From Devosia submarina (GTDB taxonomy: Bacteria > Pseudomonadota > Alphaproteobacteria > Rhizobiales > Devosiaceae): 64,000 nt of DNA. Where the stretch lies: the NCBI RefSeq assembly GCF_003056345.1, contig NZ_PYWB01000002.1, forward strand, positions 62,001 to 126,000, read 5' to 3'. Positions 8,979 through 17,730 of the stretch are shown here, piece by piece (positions within the stretch are counted from its first letter, which is position 1; the number at the start of each line of letters is the position of its first letter). The notes under the pieces are model-generated. The model saw only the letters and a list, made by a program, of their open reading frames with translations, did not search any database and had not been told where the DNA came from. A program made the position numbers and the translations under genes.

Positions 8979-9730
8979 CGCTTGAAGATCACCCCACCAA
9001 GCCAGCCGGTAAACAGGGCAAGGATCACGCAGACAATACCGTAGAGCAGCGGGTACTGGATCGCCGAGAGCGCAATAAAGCGCTCGAAACCGATCTTTCG
9101 CACCGCGAAGCCTTCGGATTTGCGCGCGATGATCTCGCCATTCTTGAACACATAGGTCAGAGCTATATAGGGACCTGGCGGTGCATTGCTGGGCAGCGTC
9201 AGGCGGGCCGAGTAGAAATTGTTCGACAGAAAATTGACACCGTTTTCCTGAACGCCGAAAAAGCCTTGCTGTGTCATCAGGCGCACCAGTTCGCGGCCAA
9301 AGACTGGCCCACTCCACCAGTCCCCGGAGTCTGATGAAAGCGTATAAGCCTCGGGTAGGATGTTGTTGGTAGTCAGCGTCGTGATGTCGCTGATGTCCTC
9401 CAGCTTGCCGCTGGCCAAGACATGGAAGTAACTCGGGAAGTTATCGTATTCGACCTGCTCGGTGTTGATCCAGATCCCGAAATTGTTGGTCTTGCGGCGA
9501 GCAACCCGATCCTGCGTGGGACCCACAACCACCACAACAACATGGAACGGTCCCTCGACCCGTTCAGTGGATCCGGCATCTGGCTCGATGGAGCCAAAGA
9601 ACGTCAATCGCTCCCCTGCATAGCTCGAGGTAATCTCCACACTGTCGTTGCTCAACTGGGAGACCAGACGGGCGCCATGGGCTGGGACGAGCAGCAAGCA
9701 CAAGCCGAGCAGCGCAAGAACAAGCCTCAT
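8975..9730 (-). CDS. TIGR02186 family envelope protein
   Basis: A 251-residue protein with an N-terminal signal sequence (MRLVLALLGLCLLLVPAHGA), a beta-rich extracytoplasmic part (about 20-210, with the motif VSQLSNDSVEITSSYAGERL) and a C-terminal membrane anchor (about 222-247) ending in KR. This is the pattern of TIGR02186, alphaproteobacterial proteins of unknown function encoded next to TauE/SafE-type exporters. Its ATG overlaps the stop of the exporter gene by 4 bp, so the two are translationally coupled. I infer a periplasmic partner or adaptor for the exporter. The chosen ATG starts the signal peptide; the frame is open further upstream inside the exporter gene. Confidence 0.85.
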   Translation of the reverse strand: MRLVLALLGLCLLLVPAHGARLVSQLSNDSVEITSSYAGERLTFFGSIEPDAGSTERVEGPFHVVVVVVGPTQDRVARRKTNNFGIWINTEQVEYDNFPSYFHVLASGKLEDISDITTLTTNNILPEAYTLSSDSGDWWSGPVFGRELVRLMTQQGFFGVQENGVNFLSNNFYSARLTLPSNAPPGPYIALTYVFKNGEIIARKSEGFAVRKIGFERFIALSAIQYPLLYGIVCVILALFTGWLGGVIFKR

Positions 9731-10653
9731 CGGGCGCCCCCAACCACTGCAGTGCTGAATACGTCGCCGGGAGTAAGCACGAGCGACAAGCCGAAGCGGA
9801 TCGCGACTGCTAGGATCAGTAGCGCCAGAAGGCCGCGCAACTGTTCGCCCCTCAATTGCTTGCCCGCGGCCGCACCAAACTGGGCACCTGCAGTGCCGCC
9901 GACCATAAGGCAAAACGCGAGGAGAATGTCGACGCTCTGGCTCTGAACAGCATGGAGAATGGTGGTTGCCGCCATCATTGCAACCACCTGGGCAAGGGAA
10001 GTGCCGATGACGACATTGCCGGGCACCCGCAGCAGGTAAACCAACGCCGGCACCATGATGAAACCGCCGCCGATGCCCAACAACGAACCGACAAAGCCGA
10101 TAAAGAGGCCGATCAGAAGCACCGGCAGCACACTGATATAGAGCCGCGATTTTTTGAATCGCACGCGCATAGGTAGCCCATGAATCCAGCTATGCTGGTT
10201 GGGCAGGCGCTCGCGCACCACGACGCCTTTTCGTGTCCGCAGCAGGGCCCGTGACGATTCGATCAGCATCAGCACGCCAACCGAACCGAGCAGGATCAAA
10301 AAGCCCAGTGAGATCACCAGATCCAACTGGCCCGCGTCCCGCAGGAGGGCGAAAGTGGCAACGCCGCCGAAAGCTCCCAGAATACCCGAGAGCACCAGAT
10401 ACATAGCCAGATGCAGATCGATCCCGCCGCGCCGGTAGTGACTGAGCGCCCCAGAGGTCGACGCCGCCACCACCTGCCCTGTGACAGAGGCAACGGCAAC
10501 AGGTGCCGGAACCCCAGAAAAAATCAGCAAGGGCGTGAGCAGGAAGCCGCCACCAACGCCAAACAGGCCCGACAAGAAGCCGACCGCCCCTCCGATCCCG
10601 ACAAGAAAGAAGAGGTTTACGGAAAGCTCGGCGATCGGCAGATAGATCTGCAA
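9727..10653 (-). CDS. TSUP family sulfite/sulfonate exporter (TauE/SafE type)
   Basis: A 308-residue polytopic membrane protein with two homologous halves, each opening with the TSUP signature: GFLSGLFGVGGGFLLTPLL near residue 24 and GFVGSLLGIGGGFIMVPAL near 191. TSUP proteins move sulfur-containing organic anions, sulfite or thiosulfate across the inner membrane. The start is a TTG with a GGAA-type ribosome site about 7 bp upstream; I see no better in-frame ATG. It forms a coupled pair with the TIGR02186 gene. The exact substrate is unknown. Confidence 0.85.
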   Translation of the reverse strand: MQIYLPIAELSVNLFFLVGIGGAVGFLSGLFGVGGGFLLTPLLIFSGVPAPVAVASVTGQVVAASTSGALSHYRRGGIDLHLAMYLVLSGILGAFGGVATFALLRDAGQLDLVISLGFLILLGSVGVLMLIESSRALLRTRKGVVVRERLPNQHSWIHGLPMRVRFKKSRLYISVLPVLLIGLFIGFVGSLLGIGGGFIMVPALVYLLRVPGNVVIGTSLAQVVAMMAATTILHAVQSQSVDILLAFCLMVGGTAGAQFGAAAGKQLRGEQLRGLLALLILAVAIRFGLSLVLTPGDVFSTAVVGGAR

Positions 10654-10805
10654 GACCAGATTCCGTTCGAACTGATGGCACGCACCGCCAGCATAGGGGC
10701 GTGTGAGTCAACAATAGGTCAAAGGTCCCCGCTTTTTGGCGAGAACCCCAATGGCCCTATTGGCTTAGGTCCGACACCTTGTGGTGTCAAACACCGCTTT
10801 GAGTA

Positions 10806-13800
10806 TCACACAGGCTGGCTGCCCAGAACCGCCAGGAGGCGCGGATTGATGGTACCGACCTCCGTCATGCCGGTGCCGCGCTCGAAGGCCTTGATGGCGT
10901 CGGACGTTTTCGGCCCGGCAAGCCCATCTGGTGTTCCCACATCAAATCCCAGCTTGGTCAATGCCTGCTGCACCTTGGCAACGACATCCTGCGTTGTAAT
11001 GGCGTCGCCCGGATCAAAGCTCGCTGACCAGGTGCCCAGAGGAGCATAATTGGCAGCAAGGTCGATCGGCTCGGCCTTCCAGCTTGCAATTTCAGCGCCT
11101 ATGCGGCTCACCGCGTCAGCATTGAGTGACTTGGCGATGTCGTCGCGCGCCTTCGCAGCATCCGCATCGCCGCTGTTGGCGGCCAACGCGAACCATTTGT
11201 AGGACTGCTCGAAATCCTGAGCGAGGCCAAGCCCCCGGGCATAGAGCATGCCTAGATTGAACTGGGAGTCCGTCATGCCGCGCGCAGCGGCCTGCTGGAA
11301 CCATTCGGCCGCGCTTTCAAACTCCTGCTCGCCCAATTGGCCGCTTGCATAAAGCGCTGCCAGATTGTGCATGGCCATCCGGTTACCCGCTTCGGCCGCG
11401 CGCTGATACCATAGCTTGGCAGTCTCAAGGTTCTTTTCGACGCCGGTGCCTGTTTCATAAAGATTGCCGAGCCGGTACTGGGCTGGCACCAGACCCTGTG
11501 CGGCAGAGCGCTCATACCATTTTGCCGCTTCCACATAGTCCTGCTCGACAGCGCGGCCTTCGGTGTAGATTGCAGCGATCTCGAACTGGGCACGTGCGTC
11601 GCCATCGGCAGCAGCCTGGCGGAGTTCCATGGGTCCGACAGCTTCCGCTGGCAGTTCAAAGGTGGCCGGAACTGCAGGATCTGCTTCGCCGATGCTGCCG
11701 GTCGTTTCCGGCGCCAAGCTATCGGGAGCAACAAGAGGCTCCATCTGCATGGCTCTTTCCTCGACGCTTGCGATCAGCGTCGAAGGCATGGGGGTTACCG
11801 GCGCCGGCTTGCTGAAGGTCGAAGCGGTAGCGGGATTGATGGAGCCTGTTGCGGTGTTATCGACCATGTCGATGACACGTGGCTCGGGCAGAACCAGCGA
11901 GACGTCCTGATCTGCTGCAGGTTCGGCTTGGGGCATCGAGCTTGAGGTCTCCGCCGGCACTGGTTCCCTAGCCGTCTCGGCCGTGCGCTGCAGGACGAGG
12001 TTGAGCGCGAGAACCGACACGGTTGCCAGAGCCGCCGCGAGCAGGAGCGGACGGCGATAGCGAACCAGAAAGCTCGTCTGGGGAGCGGTCTCGTCGGCTG
12101 TGTCGGCGGGCTGCGGCGCTTCTGGCTCGCCGGCAACAGCAGGAGCCTCTTTGCCGCGCTTGGGCCTCCTGATCTTTTCCGCCTTAGCAGGCTTAGTTTG
12201 CTCGACTTCAGCCGCAACCTCGACGGGCACAGCTTCGCTCTCGGCCGGCTTGGTTGGGCGGAAGCGGGCGAAGGCGCGGCCCATTGCCGAAGCGGACGCG
12301 TCGGCAGCAGCAGGTGCTTCCTGACGGGCACGCTGGGCACGACGGGCAGCGGCCACGAACGTGCTGGTGCTGCTTGGGGCTGGTGAAATTTCTACCTGCG
12401 GCGTTGGGGCCGCCGCCGGGGCTGCGAATGGATCGGGGTCGGAGGCAAAGCTCGACTGGGGGCGAGCAGGGCGCTCGATCTCACTGGGGTTGAACGGCGG
12501 CCGCGCCATCGCTTGCGGGCGTGGCCCCTGCTCTGGTTCGACCCGCCGCTGGTCCCTAGGCCCCATCTTAGCTTCCCATGCCGCCCAATCGGGATCGGCG
12601 TGTCCAAAGCCTGGATCAATCAGCGGAGCATCTTCGGCTGGATTAGCCGGCATGACGTCCTCGTCCGATTCAGCCTGTTTGGCAGCCAGGGCCATGAGCA
12701 TGGCGTCGAGCTTGCCTGATGTGGCCTGGGGCGCAGGTTCAGCTTCAGCCGACTTTGAAACGACGACTGCCGCCGCTGGCTGCGTTTGTACTGCAGCCTG
12801 GGGCTCCTCACCGCTGCGCTCGTTCCGCGCCGCCAATGCCGCTTCCAGCCGGGTAAGTCGCTCGGCGGTCTCACGCCCAGTGGTGTTGAGGATGGCAGTG
12901 ACGCGCTGCTCCAGAGCGTCCATGCTTTCTTCGCTGATGGTCGGCTTGCCTGCTTTAGGCGCCGACTTGGCAACAGCCGCCGAGGTCTTTTCGGCAACCA
13001 TGGACGCGATAGTCTCGTAGTCCGGGCCCTTTCCGGCAGTTTTGATCAGGCTATGAATGCGGTCTTCAATGCTCTTGAGGCTGTCCGGCCCGAACATGGC
13101 CACCGGCGCTGGCGCCTTGCGCGTCATGGCATCGCTCGTGCGCTCGGCAACAAGAGTTGCCATGGCCTCGAGTTCGGCAACGTCCGAGGGGGTAGAATAA
13201 AGCTCTGCCAGTCCGTCGAGCTGGGCGCCGGTTTCATCCATGCGCTGCATCAGGAGCTTAAGCTGGGTCTCGACCTCGCCCTGGTCGGGCATTGCGCCCA
13301 TACGTTCGGAGAGTTGCCCAATCTGGGTTTCGATGTGGTTGAAGCGGGGCTCCATGGCTGCAAGAACGGTATCGCGCAGAGCTACGATATCGCCCTTGAG
13401 CCCGGCGACATCACCATTGGCCGTGTGCAGATCACCAATAGCGCTCGCCAGCGCCTCAACCTTGGACACCAGCTTGGTGGGCGCGGTTTTCTGATCCTTC
13501 ATGGCCTGCGTGAAGCTGGCCATCTCCCCCGTCAGCCGCTCGAAATCGTTCGAGGACAGCGCAACATTTTTTTCAATCGAGTCGATGCGATCGTAAACAT
13601 TGCGCACGCTCTTCTCGATGGCCTGCATGGCCGGCGCCAGGGCGCTGGCGGGCTCAGGCTTTGGCTCGGCGGCACGTACGTCCTCGCGGACGATCTCGCG
13701 TTCCATCTGTTGGGCCTGCAGTTCGGCAAGCTTGCCAACAGTGGCCGACACGTCATCGAGGCGCTTGTTGATGGTGCTGAGGTCAACCTTTGGCCCCTCG

Positions 13801-14417
13801 TGGATCAGCGCGGCCAGCGCACCAATCTGGGACTCCAGTCGCTTGACCTGGCCGGTTTCGCCCACGGCGCCCGCCAATAGTTCCACGACATGGGTGAGTT
13901 GCTCGACCTGGCTGGCCACCTCGCGCACACCGTTGCCGGTTCGCTGCGCCTTGAGCTCGCCTTCAAGGCGCTCCAGGCGCCCTGATAGGCCACCAACCAG
14001 GGTGTTCAGTTCGCGAAATTCGGTATCCACAGGCAAGCGTGTTTCGGCGTGGGCCGCAGCAAAGCGCGGTGCCCGCTGGCCACGGATCTCGGCAATGGCA
14101 TTGCTCAGGGCTTCTTGCTGCCCATGCACCGTTGCGTCGTCACGATCGCTGAACCGGTCTACGGCACGCTTGACGGTACGCAGCGTGTCTTGGCGCCGCA
14201 CAGTGGGTTCGGGTCCAATTACTTGGTCGCGCAAATTGCGCACGCGCTGTGTCAGCCCGGCAAGAGCGGGCTCTGGCTCAGGCTCTTCCACCCGTGCATA
14301 ACGTCCTTCCACCTGGTCGAGCAAGGCGACCAATTCGCCGCGCAGCGCCTGCCATTGACCGGGCTGGGGGTCGATCGGCAGATCGGCATCATCGTGGACG
14401 GAATAGGCGCGGGCCAT
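10806..14417 (-). CDS. PodJ-like polar localisation protein: coiled coils, SEL1 repeats, peptidoglycan-binding domain
   Basis: A 1203-residue protein. Residues 1-540 are mostly predicted coiled coil with regularly spaced charged and leucine residues (LEGELKAQ, VEQLTHVVELL). Residues 560-785 are Pro/Ala-rich and acidic. One membrane segment follows at about 787-811 (PLLLAAALATVSVLALNLVL). A periplasmic part then carries about four SEL1-type repeats (GDARAQFEIAAIYTEGRAVE, YEPRSAAQGL-like units, about 930-1080), and a peptidoglycan-binding domain of the PG_binding_1 type closes the protein (LTKLGFDVGTPDGLAGPKTSDAI, split by a few residues). Caulobacter PodJ has the same order and acts as a scaffold for polar organelle and division proteins, so a polarity role is inferred. 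It stands alone, with 198 bp to the divergent regulator. Confidence 0.8.
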   Translation of the reverse strand: MARAYSVHDDADLPIDPQPGQWQALRGELVALLDQVEGRYARVEEPEPEPALAGLTQRVRNLRDQVIGPEPTVRRQDTLRTVKRAVDRFSDRDDATVHGQQEALSNAIAEIRGQRAPRFAAAHAETRLPVDTEFRELNTLVGGLSGRLERLEGELKAQRTGNGVREVASQVEQLTHVVELLAGAVGETGQVKRLESQIGALAALIHEGPKVDLSTINKRLDDVSATVGKLAELQAQQMEREIVREDVRAAEPKPEPASALAPAMQAIEKSVRNVYDRIDSIEKNVALSSNDFERLTGEMASFTQAMKDQKTAPTKLVSKVEALASAIGDLHTANGDVAGLKGDIVALRDTVLAAMEPRFNHIETQIGQLSERMGAMPDQGEVETQLKLLMQRMDETGAQLDGLAELYSTPSDVAELEAMATLVAERTSDAMTRKAPAPVAMFGPDSLKSIEDRIHSLIKTAGKGPDYETIASMVAEKTSAAVAKSAPKAGKPTISEESMDALEQRVTAILNTTGRETAERLTRLEAALAARNERSGEEPQAAVQTQPAAAVVVSKSAEAEPAPQATSGKLDAMLMALAAKQAESDEDVMPANPAEDAPLIDPGFGHADPDWAAWEAKMGPRDQRRVEPEQGPRPQAMARPPFNPSEIERPARPQSSFASDPDPFAAPAAAPTPQVEISPAPSSTSTFVAAARRAQRARQEAPAAADASASAMGRAFARFRPTKPAESEAVPVEVAAEVEQTKPAKAEKIRRPKRGKEAPAVAGEPEAPQPADTADETAPQTSFLVRYRRPLLLAAALATVSVLALNLVLQRTAETAREPVPAETSSSMPQAEPAADQDVSLVLPEPRVIDMVDNTATGSINPATASTFSKPAPVTPMPSTLIASVEERAMQMEPLVAPDSLAPETTGSIGEADPAVPATFELPAEAVGPMELRQAAADGDARAQFEIAAIYTEGRAVEQDYVEAAKWYERSAAQGLVPAQYRLGNLYETGTGVEKNLETAKLWYQRAAEAGNRMAMHNLAALYASGQLGEQEFESAAEWFQQAAARGMTDSQFNLGMLYARGLGLAQDFEQSYKWFALAANSGDADAAKARDDIAKSLNADAVSRIGAEIASWKAEPIDLAANYAPLGTWSASFDPGDAITTQDVVAKVQQALTKLGFDVGTPDGLAGPKTSDAIKAFERGTGMTEVGTINPRLLAVLGSQPV

Positions 14418-14615
14418 GGCGTTACCTGTCGCAAAAGAGACGGTCCCTCCGCATTCAACACGAAGGTCTAAGCGCTACTCTTGGAAAAACATGGTAAAGA
14501 ACCCGTTAAGCATTGACCCATTTTGCGATAGTGCCGTCTCAAAACCGCTGTTTTGCAGCAGTTTAGCGCGCTAGGCTGGGTCGACCTAAGCGTCCTTTTC
14601 CCTGTGAGGTCGAAT

Positions 14616-15293
14616 TTGACTCGCCGCCGCATAATCATTGTTGATGACCATCCCCTGTTCCGGGCCGCCCTGCGCCAGACCTTGGCAGGTGGGGACGCTA
14701 CCGTCAGCGTGGAGGAAGCAGGCGATCTGAATGGCCTCAGCACGGCGCTTGATGCCGACCGGGATTGTGATCTCGTGCTGCTTGATCTTAACATGCCCGG
14801 CGTGCGTGGCTTTTCCGGGCTCCTGTTGTTGCGCGCCCAATATCCCGACATCCCGGTCATGATCATTTCAGCGGTCGAGGACAGCACCGTGGTGCGCCGG
14901 GCCTTCGAACTGGGCGCTGCGGGCTATCTGCATAAGTCAGTCGGTCCAACAGAAATCCGCCGTGCCATCGAAACCGTGCTTTCCGGCGAGGTGTTCGTGC
15001 CAGAGGGAACCATCATGGGCGGCGATGATGCTCATACAGCGCTGATGCGGCGCCTCGCGACACTAACGCCGCAGCAGGTGCGCGTTTTGATGATGCTTAG
15101 CGACGGGCTGATGAACAAGCAGATCGCCTATGAGCTCTCGATTTCAGAAGCCACGGTAAAGGCGCATGTGTCGGCCATTCTGCAGAAGCTGGACGTCGAC
15201 AGCCGCACCCAGGCCGTTATCGCAGCCGCCCGGATCGAAGACGGGCAGTTCGAGGCGTTGTTCTCGGTCGGGGCAGAAGGCGCGCCGAGCTAG
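14616..15293 (+). CDS. LuxR-family response regulator
   Basis: A regulator of about 225 residues with an intact receiver (IIIVDDHPLFR acidic pair, LVLLDLNMPG acceptor Asp, LHKSV Lys) and a C-terminal LuxR helix-turn-helix (LTPQQVRVLMMLSDGLMNKQ, SEATVKAHVSAILQKL). The frame has no early ATG. The TTG used here has GAGG six bases upstream; GTG at 14604 and TTG at 14553 are alternatives that only add a few residues. No kinase is adjacent, so its partner is elsewhere. It is divergent from the PodJ-like gene and converges with pyrD, overlapping it by 4 bp. Target genes are unknown. Confidence 0.82.
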   Translation: MTRRRIIIVDDHPLFRAALRQTLAGGDATVSVEEAGDLNGLSTALDADRDCDLVLLDLNMPGVRGFSGLLLLRAQYPDIPVMIISAVEDSTVVRRAFELGAAGYLHKSVGPTEIRRAIETVLSGEVFVPEGTIMGGDDAHTALMRRLATLTPQQVRVLMMLSDGLMNKQIAYELSISEATVKAHVSAILQKLDVDSRTQAVIAAARIEDGQFEALFSVGAEGAPS

Positions 15294-16399
15294 GCCCCCT
15301 CGCGGCCGTCCGCCCACTCACCCGTACGCGTACCCACCAGTTCGGCAATGCTGCTCTTGCCTTGGGCCCGCACTGCGGCAACCAGGCTGCTCTTGATGCG
15401 GTCGAGCAGATCAAGCCCGCCAAACACCAGTGCCGAATAAAGCTGAATGGCATCGGCACCCGCTTCAATCTTGCTGAGTGCTGATTGAGGCGAATGAATG
15501 CCGCCTACGCCAATGATCGGCAATCGGCCGACCCGTTGACGCATCTGCGCCAGGCGCTGTGTGGACAGCTCAAAGAGGGGCTTGCCGGAAAGCCCACCCG
15601 TTTCGCCCGCATTTTCTTGGCCCGCTACGCTATCGCGGGTGATGGTGGTGTTGGACACGATCAGGCCATCGAGATCTGTGGCCAGCACCACCTTGGCGAT
15701 GCTATCGAGCGCCGCCTCGTCGAGGTCAGGCGCAATCTTGAGGAACACCGGAACTCGCGTCCGTGCCTTGGCGCGGGCGCTCAGGACTTCTCCAAGCAGG
15801 CGCCGCAGCGCCTCGTCAGCTTGTAGATTGCGCAAGTTTGGCGTGTTGGGAGAGGACACATTTGCCGTCAAATAGTCCGCGATATCAGCAAATCGCTCCA
15901 CGCCCTTCACATAATCGGCGACAAAATCCTCGCTGTCCTTGTTGGCTCCAATGTTGACGCCCAGAGCCGCGGGCACGCGCAGGTCCTTGAGCCGCGCAAG
16001 GGCTGCTTCGTGCCCTTCATTGTTGAAGCCCATACGGTTGATCACGCCTTGGCTCTCGCCAGTGCGGAACAGGCGCGGCTTGGGATTTCCCGGTTGTGGG
16101 CGTGGCGTTACCGTGCCGATCTCCACCAGACCAAAGCCCAGGAGCGCGAGGGGGCGTGGCACCTCGGCGTTCTTGTCGAAGCCTGCAGCCATGCCGACCG
16201 GGTTCGATAATTGGAGACCACATAAATTGGTGTGCAGCTCAGGCAGATCCGGCTGCGTCTGCACGGGTGCCAGGCCAGCGCGCAATGCGTTGATGGTGGC
16301 GCCATGTGCCGTTTCGGCATCCATCTTGAGCAGAGCTTGCTGCGTCAGACTGGAAACAATGGGATTGCGCAAAAGCGGGGAGAGCTTGGAAAAGATCAC
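15290..16399 (-). CDS. pyrD: Dihydroorotate dehydrogenase (quinone), class 2
   Basis: A 369-residue membrane-associated flavoenzyme that oxidises dihydroorotate to orotate with ubiquinone in pyrimidine synthesis. Class 2 features: an N-terminal amphipathic extension (about 1-40), the FMN-binding core with NPVGMAAGFDKNAEVPR, GFGLVEIGTVTPRPQPGNP, FNNEG, NVSSPNTPNLR (with the catalytic Ser segment), KIAPDL, SNTT and IIGVGGI. The start overlaps the stop of the upstream DUF952 gene by 4 bp; the pair is common in rhizobia-like genomes, as far as I recall. Confidence 0.94.
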   Translation of the reverse strand: MIFSKLSPLLRNPIVSSLTQQALLKMDAETAHGATINALRAGLAPVQTQPDLPELHTNLCGLQLSNPVGMAAGFDKNAEVPRPLALLGFGLVEIGTVTPRPQPGNPKPRLFRTGESQGVINRMGFNNEGHEAALARLKDLRVPAALGVNIGANKDSEDFVADYVKGVERFADIADYLTANVSSPNTPNLRNLQADEALRRLLGEVLSARAKARTRVPVFLKIAPDLDEAALDSIAKVVLATDLDGLIVSNTTITRDSVAGQENAGETGGLSGKPLFELSTQRLAQMRQRVGRLPIIGVGGIHSPQSALSKIEAGADAIQLYSALVFGGLDLLDRIKSSLVAAVRAQGKSSIAELVGTRTGEWADGREGA

Positions 16400-16752
16400 C
16401 GGACGGCCTCGGGCAGTTCACAAGACCCATCAGCGTCAACGCTCACCGGCGCTTCCCAGGCAATAGCGCTGGTTTTCAAGGCCCCCCCATAGAGATGGGG
16501 AAAGAGCGCGCCGCCACGGGAAGCCTCCCAAACAAGATCTGGGCCCAGATCGGCTGTGCGAACCGCAAGGATCACCAAACCGGTTTGGCCGGGAAAATGA
16601 AGCCGCAGGGTTTCGCGGAGTTGCGCGGCCGTGGAGAAGTGCATGTAGCCATCGGCAGCATCGATCGGCATGCCAGAATAACTGCCGCTTTGACGCGCTG
16701 GGGCATAGCTCGCTTCTGTCGCGATCTTGTAGATAAGTTCAGGGGTGCTCAT
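16396..16752 (-). CDS. DUF952 family protein
   Basis: A 118-residue protein with the DUF952 pattern: LIYKIATEASYAPARQSGSY near the start, DGYMHFSTAAQLRETLRLHF in the middle (an HFS motif like that of RNA ligase/cyclic phosphodiesterase-like folds), and the FPHLYGG segment before the end. The biochemical function is unknown. It is coupled to pyrD by a 4-bp overlap. A longer frame adds ten residues upstream; the ATG chosen begins the conserved region. Confidence 0.82.
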   Translation of the reverse strand: MSTPELIYKIATEASYAPARQSGSYSGMPIDAADGYMHFSTAAQLRETLRLHFPGQTGLVILAVRTADLGPDLVWEASRGGALFPHLYGGALKTSAIAWEAPVSVDADGSCELPEAVR

Positions 16753-16806
16753 GAGCGCGGACCCTAATCCGCAGCCCGGCAAGGCGCAAGTTCGCGCGAC
16801 CTTTTG

Positions 16807-16831
16807 CCTATTGTGAATACACCGAAATAGG
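16807..16831. promoter_or_regulatory. Inverted repeat, possible operator of the S24 regulator
   Basis: Perfect 6-bp arms CCTATT and AATAGG separated by 13 bp lie about 45 bp before the S24 regulator and 55 bp before DUF952 on the other strand. The size fits a dimeric LexA/CI-like repressor. Only the repeat is seen; binding is inferred. Confidence 0.35.
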
Positions 16832-16875
16832 ACTAAATTCCGGCAATAAGAAGCTTTTCCTTTTGGGCATTGTCA

Positions 16876-17517
16876 ATGCTATCGCACCGAGCTATTTGGG
16901 ACGGGATTGATGCCTTGGCGCGCCGCCAGGGTATTTCTGTTTCTGCGCTTGCTCGCATTGCTGGTCTTGATGCGACGGCTTTCAATCCCTCCAAGCGGGT
17001 TAGCAAGGATGGCCGGGAGCGCTGGCCTTCGACGGAAAGCCTTTCAAAGATTCTGGAAGCCACAGGAGAAAGCTTTGAGAGCTTTCTTGCCGGAGGCACG
17101 TTTTTGCATATGAACGACAATGCCCCAAGAAGCCAGACGGTGCCCCTGCTTGGCTTGGCCCGTGCAGGCATTGGTGGGTTTTTCGATAGTGCAGGATTTC
17201 CGGTGGGTCAGGGCTGGGAAGAAATCGACCTGCCCAGGCCAGGAGAAGGCGGTGTGTATGCCCTCGAAGTGACCGGGGATTCCATGGAGCCGCTGTATCG
17301 CGAAGGCGACCGGATCGTGGTTTCACCCACCGAGGCGGTGCGGCGCGGTGATCGCGTGGTGGTCAAGACGCGCGATGGAGAGGTGATGGTCAAGATCCTT
17401 GCCCGCCAGACCCATAAGCAAATCGAGCTACGCTCGGTAAACACAGCCTATGAACCGCGTATCGTTGACCTTGCCGATGTGGAATGGATCGCGCGCATCA
17501 TCTGGGCAAGCCAGTAA
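16876..17517 (+). CDS. LexA/CI-like transcriptional regulator with S24 peptidase domain
   Basis: A 213-residue protein. The N-terminal helix-turn-helix (about 5-70) has ALARRQGISVSALARIAGLD and FNPSKR. The C-terminal S24 domain has the catalytic Ser in VTGDSMEPLY and the Lys in DRVVVKTRDGEVMVK. Such proteins repress genes until RecA or another signal triggers self-cleavage, though many stand-alone homologues regulate stress genes without cleavage. A cleavage-type Ala-Gly is present in GLARAGIGG. It is not LexA itself: the DNA-binding domain is XRE-like. A candidate operator lies just upstream. The ATG is chosen over a TTG two codons earlier. Confidence 0.85.
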   Translation: MLSHRAIWDGIDALARRQGISVSALARIAGLDATAFNPSKRVSKDGRERWPSTESLSKILEATGESFESFLAGGTFLHMNDNAPRSQTVPLLGLARAGIGGFFDSAGFPVGQGWEEIDLPRPGEGGVYALEVTGDSMEPLYREGDRIVVSPTEAVRRGDRVVVKTRDGEVMVKILARQTHKQIELRSVNTAYEPRIVDLADVEWIARIIWASQ

Positions 17518-17558
17518 ATGGAAGAATTGCCCTAGTGGCGGGATTGCACTGCCGGCCT

Positions 17559-17688
17559 TGTGGTTCGACAGGCTCACCATGAGGCCCTGACCACCATTGT
17601 GCGAGCAGGCAGCACATCCCAACTGCCACATTCAGCACAACAGACAGTAGACCTCATCCTGAGCCTGTCGAAGGACGAGCTCGTGGCA
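17559..17688. repeat. Paired hairpin repeat, locus 1
   Basis: Two inverted repeat units sit between the S24 regulator and lysK. The first (17559-17584) is the B type, stem TGGT/ACCA around TCGACAGGCTC. The second (17647-17688) is the A type, ACCTCATCCT and AAGGACGAGCT around GAGCCTGTCG. Similar pairs recur at 59.6, 60.7 and 63.1 kb. Confidence 0.8.
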
Positions 17689-17730
17689 ATCAGACCAGTG
17701 CCGCTCCTAGCCGAATAGGTTCGCGCGACC

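Noticed and set aside
12786..13880. Plus-strand open frame of 364 codons inside the PodJ-like gene
   Set aside because: Mirror frame of the coiled-coil region; no ribosome site or family.
17559..17688. CRISPR or insertion-sequence ends
   Set aside because: The repeats are few, paired in inverse orientation and not regularly spaced, and no cas gene or transposase is present; hairpin repeats fit better.
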